The position numbers and the translations under genes are program-made. Source: Mycobacterium asiaticum DSM 44297 (lineage in GTDB: Bacteria; Actinomycetota; Actinomycetes; Mycobacteriales; Mycobacteriaceae). Taken from it: a stretch of DNA of 64,000 nucleotides. Numbering within the stretch: the first letter of the stretch is position 1; each line of letters opens with the position of its first letter. The stretch covers positions 1,898,982 through 1,962,981 of the forward strand of contig NZ_HG964936.1 in the NCBI RefSeq assembly GCF_000613245.1. The letters are read 5' to 3'. The notes beneath the pieces were generated by a model. That model saw only the letters and a program-made list of their open reading frames with translations. It was not told the DNA's origin and did no database searches. Shown piece by piece: positions 28,964 through 38,370 of the stretch.

Positions 28964-30613
28964 ATGGGCCAGACGGAGATGGCACGGGCCACTTTTTCGC
29001 GGCGACGGTTTCTGGGGGCGGCGGCTGGGATCGCCGTGGGTGCGGTCGGGACGGGTGCCATCGAAGTGGCCATGCGCCGCGATCAGGTTGGTGCCCGGCC
29101 CAGGGTGCACTATCGGGCGATTGTCGTCGGCAGCGGTTACGCCGGCGGAGTCTCCGCTCTACGACTGGGCCAGGCCGGCATCGAGACCTTGGTTCTGGAG
29201 CGTGGGAGGTGGTGGGACGCCGCCGACACCGACGGAAAACGCTTTTCGCGCATGCTGCCCGCCGACAACCGAGCGGGCTGGTTCACCGACGTCCCACCCA
29301 GTCTGGTCCCGTCGTTCCGCGGCGTCTCGATGGAGCAGGTCGCCAAGCATGCGCCGTCGCAACAGCCGGTGCAGGCAGGCATTTGCGACAAGGTGGCGCA
29401 CGGCGCCCACACGGTGTTCCGCGGAATGGGTGTCGGCGGCGGGTCTTTGGTCAACGCCGCCATCGCCGCGATACCCACCGCGGCGCAAGTGCGCGCCGCG
29501 TTCCCTGACATCGACCCCTCGGTTTTCCTGGGGACGTACGTCGAACGCGCGAAGAACATGCTGCGCATCAGCTATCGCGACATGGACTGGTTCGAGCAGA
29601 CGCCTTGGTTCCAATACGCAAGGGTGGGACGACAATACGCGGCGGCGGCGGGTTACGGCGTCGACTACAACGGCAGCGCCTACTCGTTCGACTACATGAG
29701 AAGGGAAGAGGCGGGCCAGGTTCCACGATCGGCACTCGATTTCGAACAGCAGTACGGCAACAACTACGGCCGGTTCGGTAGCGTCGATCAGACCTACATC
29801 GCCGCGGCGCTGGCAACCGGCAAGGTCACCCTCAAGCCGCTGACGGAGGTCACCGGAATCCGTCGCGAGCGATCCGGTGAGTACGTGATAACCACGCGCG
29901 AGATCGACCGGTTCGGCAAGGAACTCCGCCGCGACGAAATCGGCTGCGACGAACTGTATCTCAGTGCCGGGGTGCTGGGCACCGCCGAGCTGCTGCTGCG
30001 GGCGCGTGAGAGGGGGACACTGCCGGACCTCAGCGAGGAGATCGGCCGTGGTTACGGCAACAACGGTGACATCATGGTCGCTCACATGCTGCAACCCGGT
30101 GATCCCGCCGGCACCCGACAGTCGCTGCTCGGAATGATAAACCTCGACGGCCGCGACGACCCGGACAATCCGGTGTATGCCAGCATGTTCTCGCTGCCGC
30201 TTCCGGTGGAGACCTATGCGCTCGGTTACTACGTCATGGTCCGCACCGGCGATCGTGCCGACATCGTTTACAACGGCGCCTCCGATTCGATTGGTATCGA
30301 CTGGCCAGAAGGCCACACCGAACATCTGCGTGTGCGGGCGGCGAAAGTGTTCGACAGGGTCACCCACGCCAACGGCGTGGACTACCGGGACGACCTGTTC
30401 GAGGGAAAAGTCTTTGCACCCAACACCGTTCACCCCATGGGCGGGGTGGTGCGGGGCAGGGCGACCGACGGCTACGGCAGAGTCAAGGGCTATACCAAGT
30501 TGTACGTCAACGACGCGTCACTGTTGCCGGGCTATCTCGGCTGCAACCCCTTTATGACCATCACCGCGCTGGCCGAATGGAATATGGAAGGGATCCTGCA
30601 GGGCCGCAAATGA
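28964..30613 (+). CDS. Tat-exported class I cholesterol oxidase-type GMC flavoenzyme
   Basis: A 549-residue GMC oxidoreductase. A Tat signal (SRRRFLG at 12-18 and a hydrophobic core) indicates export folded with its FAD. The ADP-binding motif is VVGSGYAGGVSALRL (about 55-69). Residues matching the Streptomyces cholesterol oxidase active site are visible: Glu in PVETYALG, His in TVHPMGG and Asn in GCNPFMTITALAEWN. It probably oxidises and isomerises a 3-beta-hydroxysterol to the 3-keto-4-ene form outside the cell. ATG 28964 was chosen over a TTG 21 nt upstream. It is divergent from alkB and convergent, with a 4-nt gap, with the next monooxygenase. Confidence 0.87.
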   Translation: MGQTEMARATFSRRRFLGAAAGIAVGAVGTGAIEVAMRRDQVGARPRVHYRAIVVGSGYAGGVSALRLGQAGIETLVLERGRWWDAADTDGKRFSRMLPADNRAGWFTDVPPSLVPSFRGVSMEQVAKHAPSQQPVQAGICDKVAHGAHTVFRGMGVGGGSLVNAAIAAIPTAAQVRAAFPDIDPSVFLGTYVERAKNMLRISYRDMDWFEQTPWFQYARVGRQYAAAAGYGVDYNGSAYSFDYMRREEAGQVPRSALDFEQQYGNNYGRFGSVDQTYIAAALATGKVTLKPLTEVTGIRRERSGEYVITTREIDRFGKELRRDEIGCDELYLSAGVLGTAELLLRARERGTLPDLSEEIGRGYGNNGDIMVAHMLQPGDPAGTRQSLLGMINLDGRDDPDNPVYASMFSLPLPVETYALGYYVMVRTGDRADIVYNGASDSIGIDWPEGHTEHLRVRAAKVFDRVTHANGVDYRDDLFEGKVFAPNTVHPMGGVVRGRATDGYGRVKGYTKLYVNDASLLPGYLGCNPFMTITALAEWNMEGILQGRK

Positions 30614-30617
30614 GAGC

Positions 30618-32102
30618 TCAGGCGCTGAACCGGTAGTCGTCCAGATCGAATCTCCGACTGCGCCAATATGCTTCGACGGTGGTGGTGGGCCGCAGCGGGA
30701 CATCCCCGTTCTTGTCGAAGTAGTAGCTGTTGGCCAGCCGGCAACTGTCCTGCCAGAAGATCTGCCGGTGGCGCTTGCGCATCATCTCGGCGAAATACCG
30801 GCTGTTCGCCTGCTCCGTTACCTCGACGCGGGTGGCACCCTCGCGGCGCGCCCGGCTGAGGCAGCGCACGATGTGATGGGTCTGGGTCTCGATCAGCGCG
30901 AAATACGAGGACCCGACATAGCCGTAGGGGCCGAACACGGTGAACATGTTCGGGAACCCGGGGACGCTGACTCCCTCGTAGGCCTGCAGGCGATGCTCGT
31001 CCCAGAAGCGACTCAACGACCGGCCGCCGCTACCGGTCACGGCATAGGTGGGCACATTGTCGGTGTCCATCACCTTGAAACCGGTCGCCAGAATGAGCAC
31101 GTCGATGTCGTGGTTCTCGCCGTCGGTGGTGGCCACTGCGCCCGGGGTGATCTTGTCGATCGGTTCGGTCACCAGCCGGACGTTGTCACGGTTGAACGTC
31201 GACAGGTAGGTGTTGTGGAAGCCGGGACGCTTGCAGCCCACGGCGTATTGCGGGGTGAGTTTCTCGCGCACTTCGGGGTCGTTCACCTGCTGGCGGAGGT
31301 AGCGGCGACCCGCGGACGCCATCCTCTTGGCCAGTGGAAACACCGTGAAATATTGCGCCGAGATCGGAAAGGTCAACTCGACGAAGGCCTGGCTGAGCAG
31401 CCGCTGCACCACCTTGCCGCCCGGTATCCGCATCGCGAGGCGGGCCGCGGTCGGCAGTGCCACGTCGAACTTCGGGAAACACCAGATCGGCGTCCGCTGA
31501 AACACGGTGAGCTGGGAGACGATCGGCGCGATCTCCGGAATCACCTGCACCGCCGAAGCGCCGGTTCCGATGATCGCGACCCGCTTGCCGGTCAGGTCTT
31601 GGCTGTGGTCCCACCGCGCGGTGTGCATGGTGATGCCGTCGAATGAGTCGACCCCGTCGATGTCGGGCAGATTCGGCACGGTCAGCACGCCGCTGGCGCT
31701 GATCAGGAACCTGGCGGTGATCTCGCCACCGGGGTCGGTCTGTATGCGCCACCAGCCGTGCTCGTCGTCGAATTCGGCGGAGATGACCTTGGTGTTGAAC
31801 CGGATCCGCGATCGGATGCCGTACTTGTCGACGCAGTGCTCGGCGTACGCCTTGAGTTCGCCGCCGGGGGCATAGGTGCGCGACCAGTTCGGGCTCTGCT
31901 CAAAGGAGAACTGGTAGGAGAACGACGGGATGTCTACGGCGATGCCGGGGTAGGTGTTCCAGTGCCAGGTGCCGCCCACCCCGTCGCCGGCTTCGACGAC
32001 GAGGTAGTCGGTGAACCCCGCTTGATCGAGTTTGATTGCGCTGCCGATGCCGGAGAATCCGGCGCCGACGATGAGGACGTGGTGATCGGGCACGGTAGGC
32101 AT
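30618..32102 (-). CDS. Flavin-containing Baeyer-Villiger-type monooxygenase (Rv1393c-like)
   Basis: A 494-residue class B flavoprotein monooxygenase. The FAD fold is VLIVGAGFSGIGSAIKL (9-25), the NADPH fold is VAIIGTGASAVQVIPEI, and between them lies FDGITMHTARWDH, a variant of the BVMO fingerprint FxGxxxHTxxWP. It inserts oxygen into ketones (or heteroatoms) using NADPH and O2. It matches Mtb Rv1393c in length and position relative to metK, although the cyp132 and PE_PGRS genes that follow in Mtb are absent. Adjacent oxidases could provide ketone substrates, but this is speculative. Confidence 0.88.
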   Translation of the reverse strand: MPTVPDHHVLIVGAGFSGIGSAIKLDQAGFTDYLVVEAGDGVGGTWHWNTYPGIAVDIPSFSYQFSFEQSPNWSRTYAPGGELKAYAEHCVDKYGIRSRIRFNTKVISAEFDDEHGWWRIQTDPGGEITARFLISASGVLTVPNLPDIDGVDSFDGITMHTARWDHSQDLTGKRVAIIGTGASAVQVIPEIAPIVSQLTVFQRTPIWCFPKFDVALPTAARLAMRIPGGKVVQRLLSQAFVELTFPISAQYFTVFPLAKRMASAGRRYLRQQVNDPEVREKLTPQYAVGCKRPGFHNTYLSTFNRDNVRLVTEPIDKITPGAVATTDGENHDIDVLILATGFKVMDTDNVPTYAVTGSGGRSLSRFWDEHRLQAYEGVSVPGFPNMFTVFGPYGYVGSSYFALIETQTHHIVRCLSRARREGATRVEVTEQANSRYFAEMMRKRHRQIFWQDSCRLANSYYFDKNGDVPLRPTTTVEAYWRSRRFDLDDYRFSA

Positions 32103-32160
32103 GGCGCTATCCCTTGTCGGCGGGTTTACCCCAAGATACTGCCCGGCCGGCTGGGCCGAG

Positions 32161-33123
32161 CTACGGATACAGCGCCTTCTTCAGCGCCGCGAGCCCGCGA
32201 TTGGTGGCTTCCGCGGCGGCCGGCACCACCAGGGCGAAGCTGGCATAGCCGTGCACCATGTTGGGTTCGTTGCTCCACTCCACGGGAACCCCCGCGGCCG
32301 TGAGCAATTCGGCATAGCGTGCACCGTCGTCGCGCAGTGGATCGTGTTCCGCAGTGCCGATGAAGGCCGGCGGTAGACCCGACAGCTCACCGTTGCCCGG
32401 TGCCAGATTGGCCGGCAGCGTGGTGTAGTCGCTCAGGTCGAGCTCGGGGATGTACCACTGCAAGAACGCGTCGATGACGTCGCCGTCCAGGATGGGCGCG
32501 GTGGCGTTCTGGGTGAACGACGGCAGCGTCCGATCGCCGATGCAGGACGGATACCACAGCAGTTGGAAAACCAGGTTCGGCCCGCCGGCGTCCCGGGCGA
32601 GCTGAGCCATCACGGCCGAGATATTGCCGCCGGCCGAATCACCGGCCACCGCAATGCGGTTGGGGTCACCGCCGAGTTCGCCCGCATTCTCGCCGACCCA
32701 CCGCAAAGCTGCCCAGCTGTCGTTGACGCCGGCCGGGAACGGGTGTTCGGGCGCGAGCCGGTAGTCCACCGACACCACGATGGCCTCCGCGCCCACCGCA
32801 TGGGCTCGTGCGACGTGGTCGTGAGTGTCCAGGCTGCCGAGCGCCCATCCGCCACCGTGGTAGAAGACGACCACCGGCAGATCCTCCTGCGCCGCGGTAG
32901 GTGGCCAGTAGATCCGCACCGGGATGTCCTCATGCTCCCCATAACCGATGCGCCGGTCCTCGATTCGCAGATCGGGCAACAGCTCGGGCGGCGCCTTCAG
33001 CGCGGCCAGGCGTGCTCGGGCCACCTCGACGCCGTCGGACGCGGTGAAGGTCATCGGCACTGCGTCGAGCAGCATCTTCAGTAGGGGATCGATTTCGGCT
33101 CGGCCAGACGTGGACTGCGTCAT
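32161..33123 (-). CDS. nlhH: Carboxylesterase NlhH (LipH)
   Basis: A 320-residue HSL-family carboxylesterase. HGGG (89-92) forms the oxyanion hole; the triad is Ser163 (GDSAGG), Asp261 (EHDPLRDD) and His291 (VHGYASF), each offset by one from Mtb NlhH (Rv1399c). It hydrolyses short-chain esters in the cytoplasm. The ATG at 33123 gives MTQSTSGRAEID and the expected length; an upstream extension lacks family similarity. It follows its paralogue lipI by 22 nt on the same strand, presumably as an operon from an old duplication. The vapBC10 pair next to it in Mtb is absent. Confidence 0.93.
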   Translation of the reverse strand: MTQSTSGRAEIDPLLKMLLDAVPMTFTASDGVEVARARLAALKAPPELLPDLRIEDRRIGYGEHEDIPVRIYWPPTAAQEDLPVVVFYHGGGWALGSLDTHDHVARAHAVGAEAIVVSVDYRLAPEHPFPAGVNDSWAALRWVGENAGELGGDPNRIAVAGDSAGGNISAVMAQLARDAGGPNLVFQLLWYPSCIGDRTLPSFTQNATAPILDGDVIDAFLQWYIPELDLSDYTTLPANLAPGNGELSGLPPAFIGTAEHDPLRDDGARYAELLTAAGVPVEWSNEPNMVHGYASFALVVPAAAEATNRGLAALKKALYP

Positions 33124-33145
33124 GCAAATACCGTACGCAATCCCG

Positions 33146-34105
33146 TCACTGTCCGTGTAGCGCAACGCGCAACGCCGTTAACCCACGGTCCATCGCGGCG
33201 GTAGCGGCGGGCACCACACCCGCATAACCGACGTAACCGTGCACCATCGTCTCGGCGTTGTGCACCTGCACCGGGACACCGGCCGCCGCCAGCAACTCGC
33301 CGTAGCGGATGCCGTCGTCCCGCAGCGGGTCGTACCCGGCGACGGCGATGTAGGCAGCGGGCAGGTCGGCGAGGTCATCGGCGCGACCTGGCGCCATGGC
33401 CGCCGGCGGGTTGGACATGTCGACATCGCCTGCGTACCAACGGGAGAAGTCGGCGATGGCCCTGGCGTCCAGGATCTGCGCGCTGGCGTTCTCGGTGAAC
33501 GACGGCAGTGTCGGATCCCACATCGTCGAGGGGTACCAAAGTAATTGGAAAACAATCTGCGGCGCGCCTTCGTCGCGGGCTTGCTGAGCGATCGCCGCCG
33601 CGATCGTGCCGCCGGCCGAGTCCCCGGCCAGCGCGATACGTGCGGTGTCGGCGCCGATCTCAGGCCCGTGGTCGGCCACCCATTTCGTTGCGGCCCAAGC
33701 ATCCTCGATCGCGGCAGGGTAAGGGTGCTCCGGCGCCAGGCGGTAGTCGACGGACACGACGATGGCGTCCGCGCCGACGGCATGCTGGCGCGACGTGCCG
33801 TCATGGGTGTCCAAATCGCCCATCACGAAGCCGCCGCCGTGGAAGAACAACACCACCGGTGCAGTATCGGATTCGTTTGGCGGCCAATAAATCCGAATGG
33901 CGATCGGTCCGCCCGGGCCGTCGATCTTGCGGTCCTCGACCCGAAGTTCGGGGTGCAGCGGCCGGCGCGGCAGGTCCCGCAACCGCTGCCGAACTGCGAC
34001 GATTCCATCCTCGGTTGATAGCCGAAACGGAACCGCATCCAGTACCTTCAGCAGGATGGGATCGACTCCGGGGCGCTCATCGGCGGTGTTGTCCAAACTG
34101 GGCAT
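33146..34105 (-). CDS. lipI: Carboxylesterase LipI
   Basis: A 319-residue HSL-family esterase, paralogous to the downstream nlhH and matching Mtb Rv1400c. It has [16 protein letters not shown], the nucleophile motif [11 protein letters not shown], the acid motif AGYDPLRDD and a His in [11 protein letters not shown]. Substrates are probably short or medium acyl esters. The ATG (34105-34103) shares two bases with the divergent start codon of the YhhN gene, so the 5' ends meet with no spacer. The promoter must lie inside the neighbouring coding region. Confidence 0.92.
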   Translation of the reverse strand: MPSLDNTADERPGVDPILLKVLDAVPFRLSTEDGIVAVRQRLRDLPRRPLHPELRVEDRKIDGPGGPIAIRIYWPPNESDTAPVVLFFHGGGFVMGDLDTHDGTSRQHAVGADAIVVSVDYRLAPEHPYPAAIEDAWAATKWVADHGPEIGADTARIALAGDSAGGTIAAAIAQQARDEGAPQIVFQLLWYPSTMWDPTLPSFTENASAQILDARAIADFSRWYAGDVDMSNPPAAMAPGRADDLADLPAAYIAVAGYDPLRDDGIRYGELLAAAGVPVQVHNAETMVHGYVGYAGVVPAATAAMDRGLTALRVALHGQ

Positions 34106-34850
34106 GGAGGTACCGTACGCATCGCGCCTGATGGTCGGCGCATGGGTGGCTGCTTGCTGGGCGGGCATCGCCTACGGCGTGTACTTGACGGTAATTGCGC
34201 TGCGCACGCCGCCGGGCAGCGAACTGACCGGGCACTGGGTACTGCAACCGCTGTTCAAGGCGTCGATGGCGCTGCTGCTCACGGTCGCAGCGGCCGCACA
34301 CCCGGTAGCCCGGGAGCGGCGGTGGTTGGTGCCCGCGTTGCTGTTCTCCGCCGCCGGGGACTGGCTGTTGGCCCTGCCCTGGTGGGCGATGTCGTTCGTG
34401 CTGGGATTGGGCTCGTTCCTGCTGGCCCACATCTGTTTTCTCGGTGCGCTGTTGCCACACGCCGCGCCGTCGCGTACCCGCGTCACGGCAGCGGTGGTAA
34501 TGGTCCTGGCGACCGCCTCGATGCTGGTCTGGTTCTGGCCACACCTGAACACCGGCAAGGAGAATCTGACGATCCCGGTAACGGTCTACATCGCCGTCCT
34601 GAGCGCGATGGTGTGCGCGGCGCTGCTGGCCCGCCTGCCCACCATCTGGACCGCGGTCGGTGCGGTCTGCTTCGCGGCGTCGGACTCGATGATCGCGATC
34701 AGCAGGTTCATCCTGGGCAACGAGGCGCTGGCGGTGCCGATCTGGTGGTCCTACGCCGCCGCGGAAATCCTGATCACGGCCGGCTTCTTCTTCGGGCGCG
34801 ATGACCTGGCCGACCACCGCGAAAGCGTTCCAGACACCGCCGAGAGCTGA
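34104..34850 (+). CDS. YhhN/TMEM86-family membrane protein (Rv1401-like)
   Basis: A 248-residue integral membrane protein with about eight predicted helices, starting at residue 10 ([20 protein letters not shown]). Conserved family features include [10 protein letters not shown] and the C-terminal [13 protein letters not shown] followed by [12 protein letters not shown]. The human relative TMEM86B is a lysoplasmalogenase, so a lysolipid hydrolase role is plausible; in bacteria the family is largely uncharacterised. The ATG at 34104 overlaps the lipI start on the other strand; ATG 34131 is an alternative that would restore a short gap. priA follows after 23 nt. Confidence 0.85.
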   Translation: MEVPYASRLMVGAWVAACWAGIAYGVYLTVIALRTPPGSELTGHWVLQPLFKASMALLLTVAAAAHPVARERRWLVPALLFSAAGDWLLALPWWAMSFVLGLGSFLLAHICFLGALLPHAAPSRTRVTAAVVMVLATASMLVWFWPHLNTGKENLTIPVTVYIAVLSAMVCAALLARLPTIWTAVGAVCFAASDSMIAISRFILGNEALAVPIWWSYAAAEILITAGFFFGRDDLADHRESVPDTAES

Positions 34851-34873
34851 TCGTCGGTCGGTGCAGCTACGGT

Positions 34874-36925
34874 GTGCCCACATTGACTAAAAATGTGTTG
34901 CGGTCCAGCGTGTCTGGTGGTTCCGCCGGCGCCACGGCAGAGGTGGAGCCGATAGCTCGGGTGCTGCCCATGCTCTCGGTGCCGCACCTCGATCGGGACT
35001 TCGACTATCTGGTGCCCCCCGAACAGTCCGATGACGCCCAACCGGGTGTGCGGGTGCGGGTGCGCTTCCACGGCCGGCTGGTCGACGCGTTCGTGCTGGA
35101 GCGGCGCAACGACACCGACCACCAGGGCAAGCTTGGCTGGCTCGATCGAGTGGTATCCGCGGAGCCGGTCCTCACGCCGGAAATCCGTCGGCTGGCCGAA
35201 GCCGTCGCGGCACGCTACGCCGGCACCCGCCCGGACGTATTGCGGCTGGCGGTGCCTCCGCGGCACGCTCGGGTGGAAAAGGAGCAGTTCACAGCGGTGC
35301 CGCGGCCGCTGGTGGCGCGCGTTGACCCGGCGGGTTGGGAAACCTACAACCGCGGTGGCCCGTTCCTGGCCGCGTTGGCCGAGTCCCGGGCGGCCCGCGC
35401 GGTGTGGCAGGCGCTGCCGGGCGAGAAGTGGGTGGACCGGTTTGCCGAGGCGGCCGCGCAGACCGTGGCGGCGGGGCGATCGGTCCTGGCGATCGTGCCG
35501 GACCAGCGCGACCTCGACGCGTTGTGGCAAGCGACCGTCGCTCGGGTGGGCCAGGACAGCGTGGTGGCCCTGTCCGCGGGGCTCGGGCCTGCCGCCCGTT
35601 ACCGGCGATGGCTGGCGGTGCTGCGGGGCAGCGCGCGCGTGGTCCTCGGGACCCGTAGCGCGGTATTCGCGCCGGTCAGCGAACTCGGGCTGGTCATGGT
35701 CTGGTCCGACGCCGACGACAACCTGGCCGAGCCGCGGGCACCGTATCCGCACGCCCGCGAGGTGGCGATGCTGCGCGCGCATCAGGCGCGCTGCGCGGCA
35801 CTGATCGGCGGCTACGCCCGCACCGCCGAGGCTCAGGCATTGGTGCGCAGCGGGTGGGCGCACGACATCGTCGCGGCCCGGCCGGTGGTTCGGGCCCAGA
35901 CGCCGCGGGTGGTCGCCCTGGATGACAGCGGTTACGCGGACGAGCGAGACGCGGCGGCGCGGACCGCGCGGCTGCCGTCCATCGCCTTGCGCGCCGCGCG
36001 ATCCGCGCTGGACGCCGGCGCGCCGGTCCTGGTTCAGGTGCCACGCCGGGGGTATGTGCCCTCGCTGGCCTGCGGGCGCTGCCGTGCAATTGCCCGCTGC
36101 CGGCACTGCACCGGCCCATTGGCATTGCTCGAGCGGGAAGCCAGTACGGCATGCCGGTGGTGTGGCCGGGTCGACCCGGCGCTGCGCTGCGCGCGGTGCG
36201 GGTCGGATGCCGTGCGGGCCGTCGTCGTCGGTGCGCGCCGCACCGCCGAAGAACTCGGTCGGGCCTTCCCCGGTACGCCGGTCGTGACGTCGGCCGGTGA
36301 CGCCGTCGTCTCGGAGGTGCCCGACAAGCCCGCATTGGTGGTGGCCACGCCGGGCGCCGAACCATGCGCGGCGGACGGGTACGGGGCGGCCCTGTTGCTC
36401 GACACCTGGGCGCTGCTGGGCCGGCAGGATCTGCGTGCGGCCGAGGATGCCCTATGGCGCTGGATGAGCGCGGCCGCACTGGTGCGGTCCCGGCGTGACG
36501 GTGGCGTAGTGATCGTGGTGGCCGAATCCTCGCTTCCCACAGTGCAATCGCTGATCCGATGGGACCCGGTCGGTCACGCCGACGGCGAACTCACCGCCCG
36601 CGCCGAGGTGGGCCTGCCACCGACTGTGCACATCGCCGCCCTTGACGGCCCTGCCGACGCGGTGACTGCCCTGTTAGATCAGGCGCGGCTGCCCCAGCAG
36701 GAGGGATTAGACGCTGAGCTACTGGGCCCGGTCGACCTGCCCGCGGGCGCGCGCCGCCCGGCAGGCATGGCTGCCGATGTCACGGTGATCCGGATGCTTG
36801 TGCGGGTGCGTCGAGACCAGGGCCTACGGCTGGCGGCGGCGTTGCGCGCGGCGGTCGGTGTGCTCAGCGCCAGACAAACCCAGGCGCCCGTCCGAGTGCA
36901 GATCGACCCGTTACACATTGGGTGA
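34874..36925 (+). CDS. priA: PriA-like primosome protein, helicase motifs degenerate
   Basis: A 683-residue homologue of Mtb Rv1402. The N-terminal 3'-DNA-binding domain (ARVLPMLSVPHLDRDFDYLVP) and the zinc-binding cysteine cluster (CGRCRAIARCRHC, CRWCG, CARCG) are intact. The ATPase motifs are not. Where E. coli PriA has the Walker A GxTGSGKT this protein reads LPGEKWVDR, and the DEEH box is replaced by WSDADDN. This is known for actinobacterial PriA and suggests a structural replication-restart role without ATP-driven unwinding. The GTG at 34874 is the first start after the upstream gene; others lie within 40 nt, so the N-terminus is uncertain. Confidence 0.9.
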   Translation: MPTLTKNVLRSSVSGGSAGATAEVEPIARVLPMLSVPHLDRDFDYLVPPEQSDDAQPGVRVRVRFHGRLVDAFVLERRNDTDHQGKLGWLDRVVSAEPVLTPEIRRLAEAVAARYAGTRPDVLRLAVPPRHARVEKEQFTAVPRPLVARVDPAGWETYNRGGPFLAALAESRAARAVWQALPGEKWVDRFAEAAAQTVAAGRSVLAIVPDQRDLDALWQATVARVGQDSVVALSAGLGPAARYRRWLAVLRGSARVVLGTRSAVFAPVSELGLVMVWSDADDNLAEPRAPYPHAREVAMLRAHQARCAALIGGYARTAEAQALVRSGWAHDIVAARPVVRAQTPRVVALDDSGYADERDAAARTARLPSIALRAARSALDAGAPVLVQVPRRGYVPSLACGRCRAIARCRHCTGPLALLEREASTACRWCGRVDPALRCARCGSDAVRAVVVGARRTAEELGRAFPGTPVVTSAGDAVVSEVPDKPALVVATPGAEPCAADGYGAALLLDTWALLGRQDLRAAEDALWRWMSAAALVRSRRDGGVVIVVAESSLPTVQSLIRWDPVGHADGELTARAEVGLPPTVHIAALDGPADAVTALLDQARLPQQEGLDAELLGPVDLPAGARRPAGMAADVTVIRMLVRVRRDQGLRLAAALRAAVGVLSARQTQAPVRVQIDPLHIG

Positions 36926-36946
36926 CGTTGCGCATATCGATACACC

Positions 36947-36962
36947 TAGGAAACAATCAATG
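36947..36962. promoter_or_regulatory. TAGGAAACA motif upstream of the MarR gene
   Basis: TAGGAAACAATCAATG occurs 65 bp before the MarR ATG. A close relative, TAGGAAACATTG, occurs upstream of the methyltransferase gene at 38397-38408. Sharing between the regulator and its presumed target suggests a common operator. Confidence 0.5.
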
Positions 36963-37026
36963 CCTACGATAGTAGAGCGCTGTTATGCTTCGCCCCGCTA
37001 GCGAAGCTCCGGGGAAGGGGGCGCCA

Positions 37027-37512
37027 ATGGCAACCGAGAACCTGACGACGGCCGACGAGTCGCTCGACATGATCACCGATGCGTTGCTGACCGCGTCGCG
37101 TTTGTTGGTCGGCATCTCCGCGCATTCCATTGCCCAGGTCGATGACAGTCTGACCATTCCTCAGTTCCGCACGCTGGTGATCCTGTCCAATCGGGGTCCG
37201 ATTAACCTGGCCACCCTTGCGACCCTGTTGGGGGTGCAGCCGTCCGCGACCGGCCGGATGGTCGATCGGCTGGTGGGCGCGGGCATGATCGACCGGCTGC
37301 CGCACCCGACCTCGCGGCGTGAGCTCCTCGCGGCGCTGACCAAGCGCGGCCGCGAAGTGGTCGCGAAGGTGACGGCCTACCGGCGCGCCGAAATCGCTCG
37401 CATCGTCGAGCAGATGCCGGCGGCCGAACGCCAAGGACTGGTGCGCGCGCTGACGTCGTTCACCACCGCAGGCGGGGAACCCGACGCCCATATCGGACTC
37501 GACGAGATATAA
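37027..37512 (+). CDS. MarR-family regulator (Rv1404-like)
   Basis: A 161-residue winged-helix repressor. The DNA-binding core is visible: INLATLATLLGVQPSATGRMVDRLVGAGMIDRLPHPTSRRELLAALTKRGREV. Mtb Rv1404 is reported to repress the neighbouring methyltransferase genes Rv1403c and Rv1405c and to respond to acid stress. Here a Rv1403c homologue is absent (priA is followed directly by this gene) and only the Rv1405c-like gene remains. The ATG at 37027 follows the purine-rich GGGGAAGGGGG. Sites at 36947 and 38371-38408 may be its operators. Confidence 0.92.
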   Translation: MATENLTTADESLDMITDALLTASRLLVGISAHSIAQVDDSLTIPQFRTLVILSNRGPINLATLATLLGVQPSATGRMVDRLVGAGMIDRLPHPTSRRELLAALTKRGREVVAKVTAYRRAEIARIVEQMPAAERQGLVRALTSFTTAGGEPDAHIGLDEI

Positions 37513-37527
37513 GCGCCGGGCTGCACG

Positions 37528-38352
37528 CTAGCCCTTCTGGCAGGTGAGCAGCAGGTACTCCCACTGCATCACGCCGTTCGTGAGGTATTCGTCGGCGAGC
37601 TCGATGAGTTGGGCGTCCAGCTCGGCGGTCAGCACCGTGTTGCCCGCGATGTTGGTGTAGGCCTCGATCGTCGGCCCGTAGTTGTTCTTGAAGTAGTCGT
37701 GTACCGCCGCGGCGGTGTCGAACCGGGTGACCTCGAGCTGCCCACGGGACGCCGTGACGCCCACGACGCGATCGCCCAGCAACCCGCCGATATAGGCTTC
37801 CCGACCCCACAGCGCCGACGGCGGTAACGCCGACGACAGGCTCGGCCGATAGGGGCGAATCGTCGCCAGCATCCGGCCGAAGAATCCTTCGTGGGTCCAG
37901 CTGATCAGCCCAATGGTCCCACCGGGCCGGCACACCCGAACCAGCTCATCGGCGGCGCGTTGGTGGTCCGGCGCGAACATCACTCCGATCGCCGAGATCA
38001 CCGTGTCAAAGGTGTTGGAGCGGAACGGTAGTGATTGAGCATTGGCTTCCCGGTACTGCAGGGTCAGGCCTTGCTGGGCGGCACGCGCCGCCGAGCGCTG
38101 CAGTAACTCCGGGGTGAGGTCGGTGGAAACGACTCTCGCACCAACCGCCGCGGCGGGCAGCGAGATGTTTCCCGAGCCGGCGGCGACGTCAAGCACCCGG
38201 ACGCCCGGTCTGATGCCCGCCGCAGCTACCAGGATGGGACCGAGCGGCGCCATCACCTCTTCGGCCATCAGCGGGTAATCGCCGAGCGCCCACATTGCCC
38301 GGTGGGTGGCGGCGAGCGACTCGTTCGGATGGGTGTTTGTTGCGATAGTCAT
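37528..38352 (-). CDS. SAM-dependent class I methyltransferase (Rv1405c-like)
   Basis: A 274-residue methyltransferase. Motif I is VLDVAAGSGNISLPAAAVGA (about residues 53-72), followed by VVSTDLTPELL, the post-I LPFRSNTFDTVIS and GGTIGLISWTHEGFFGRM. It belongs to the UbiE/type 11 group; the substrate is unknown. The ATG at 38352 has AGGAGG 5 nt upstream, while longer starts lack one. It is convergent with the MarR regulator gene, whose Mtb homologue controls this gene. An imperfect inverted repeat (AATGTTCTAT at 38371 and ATAGGAAACATT at 38396) sits at its promoter. Confidence 0.9.
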   Translation of the reverse strand: MTIATNTHPNESLAATHRAMWALGDYPLMAEEVMAPLGPILVAAAGIRPGVRVLDVAAGSGNISLPAAAVGARVVSTDLTPELLQRSAARAAQQGLTLQYREANAQSLPFRSNTFDTVISAIGVMFAPDHQRAADELVRVCRPGGTIGLISWTHEGFFGRMLATIRPYRPSLSSALPPSALWGREAYIGGLLGDRVVGVTASRGQLEVTRFDTAAAVHDYFKNNYGPTIEAYTNIAGNTVLTAELDAQLIELADEYLTNGVMQWEYLLLTCQKG

Positions 38353-38370
38353 CGGTCCTCCTGAAGGCAA

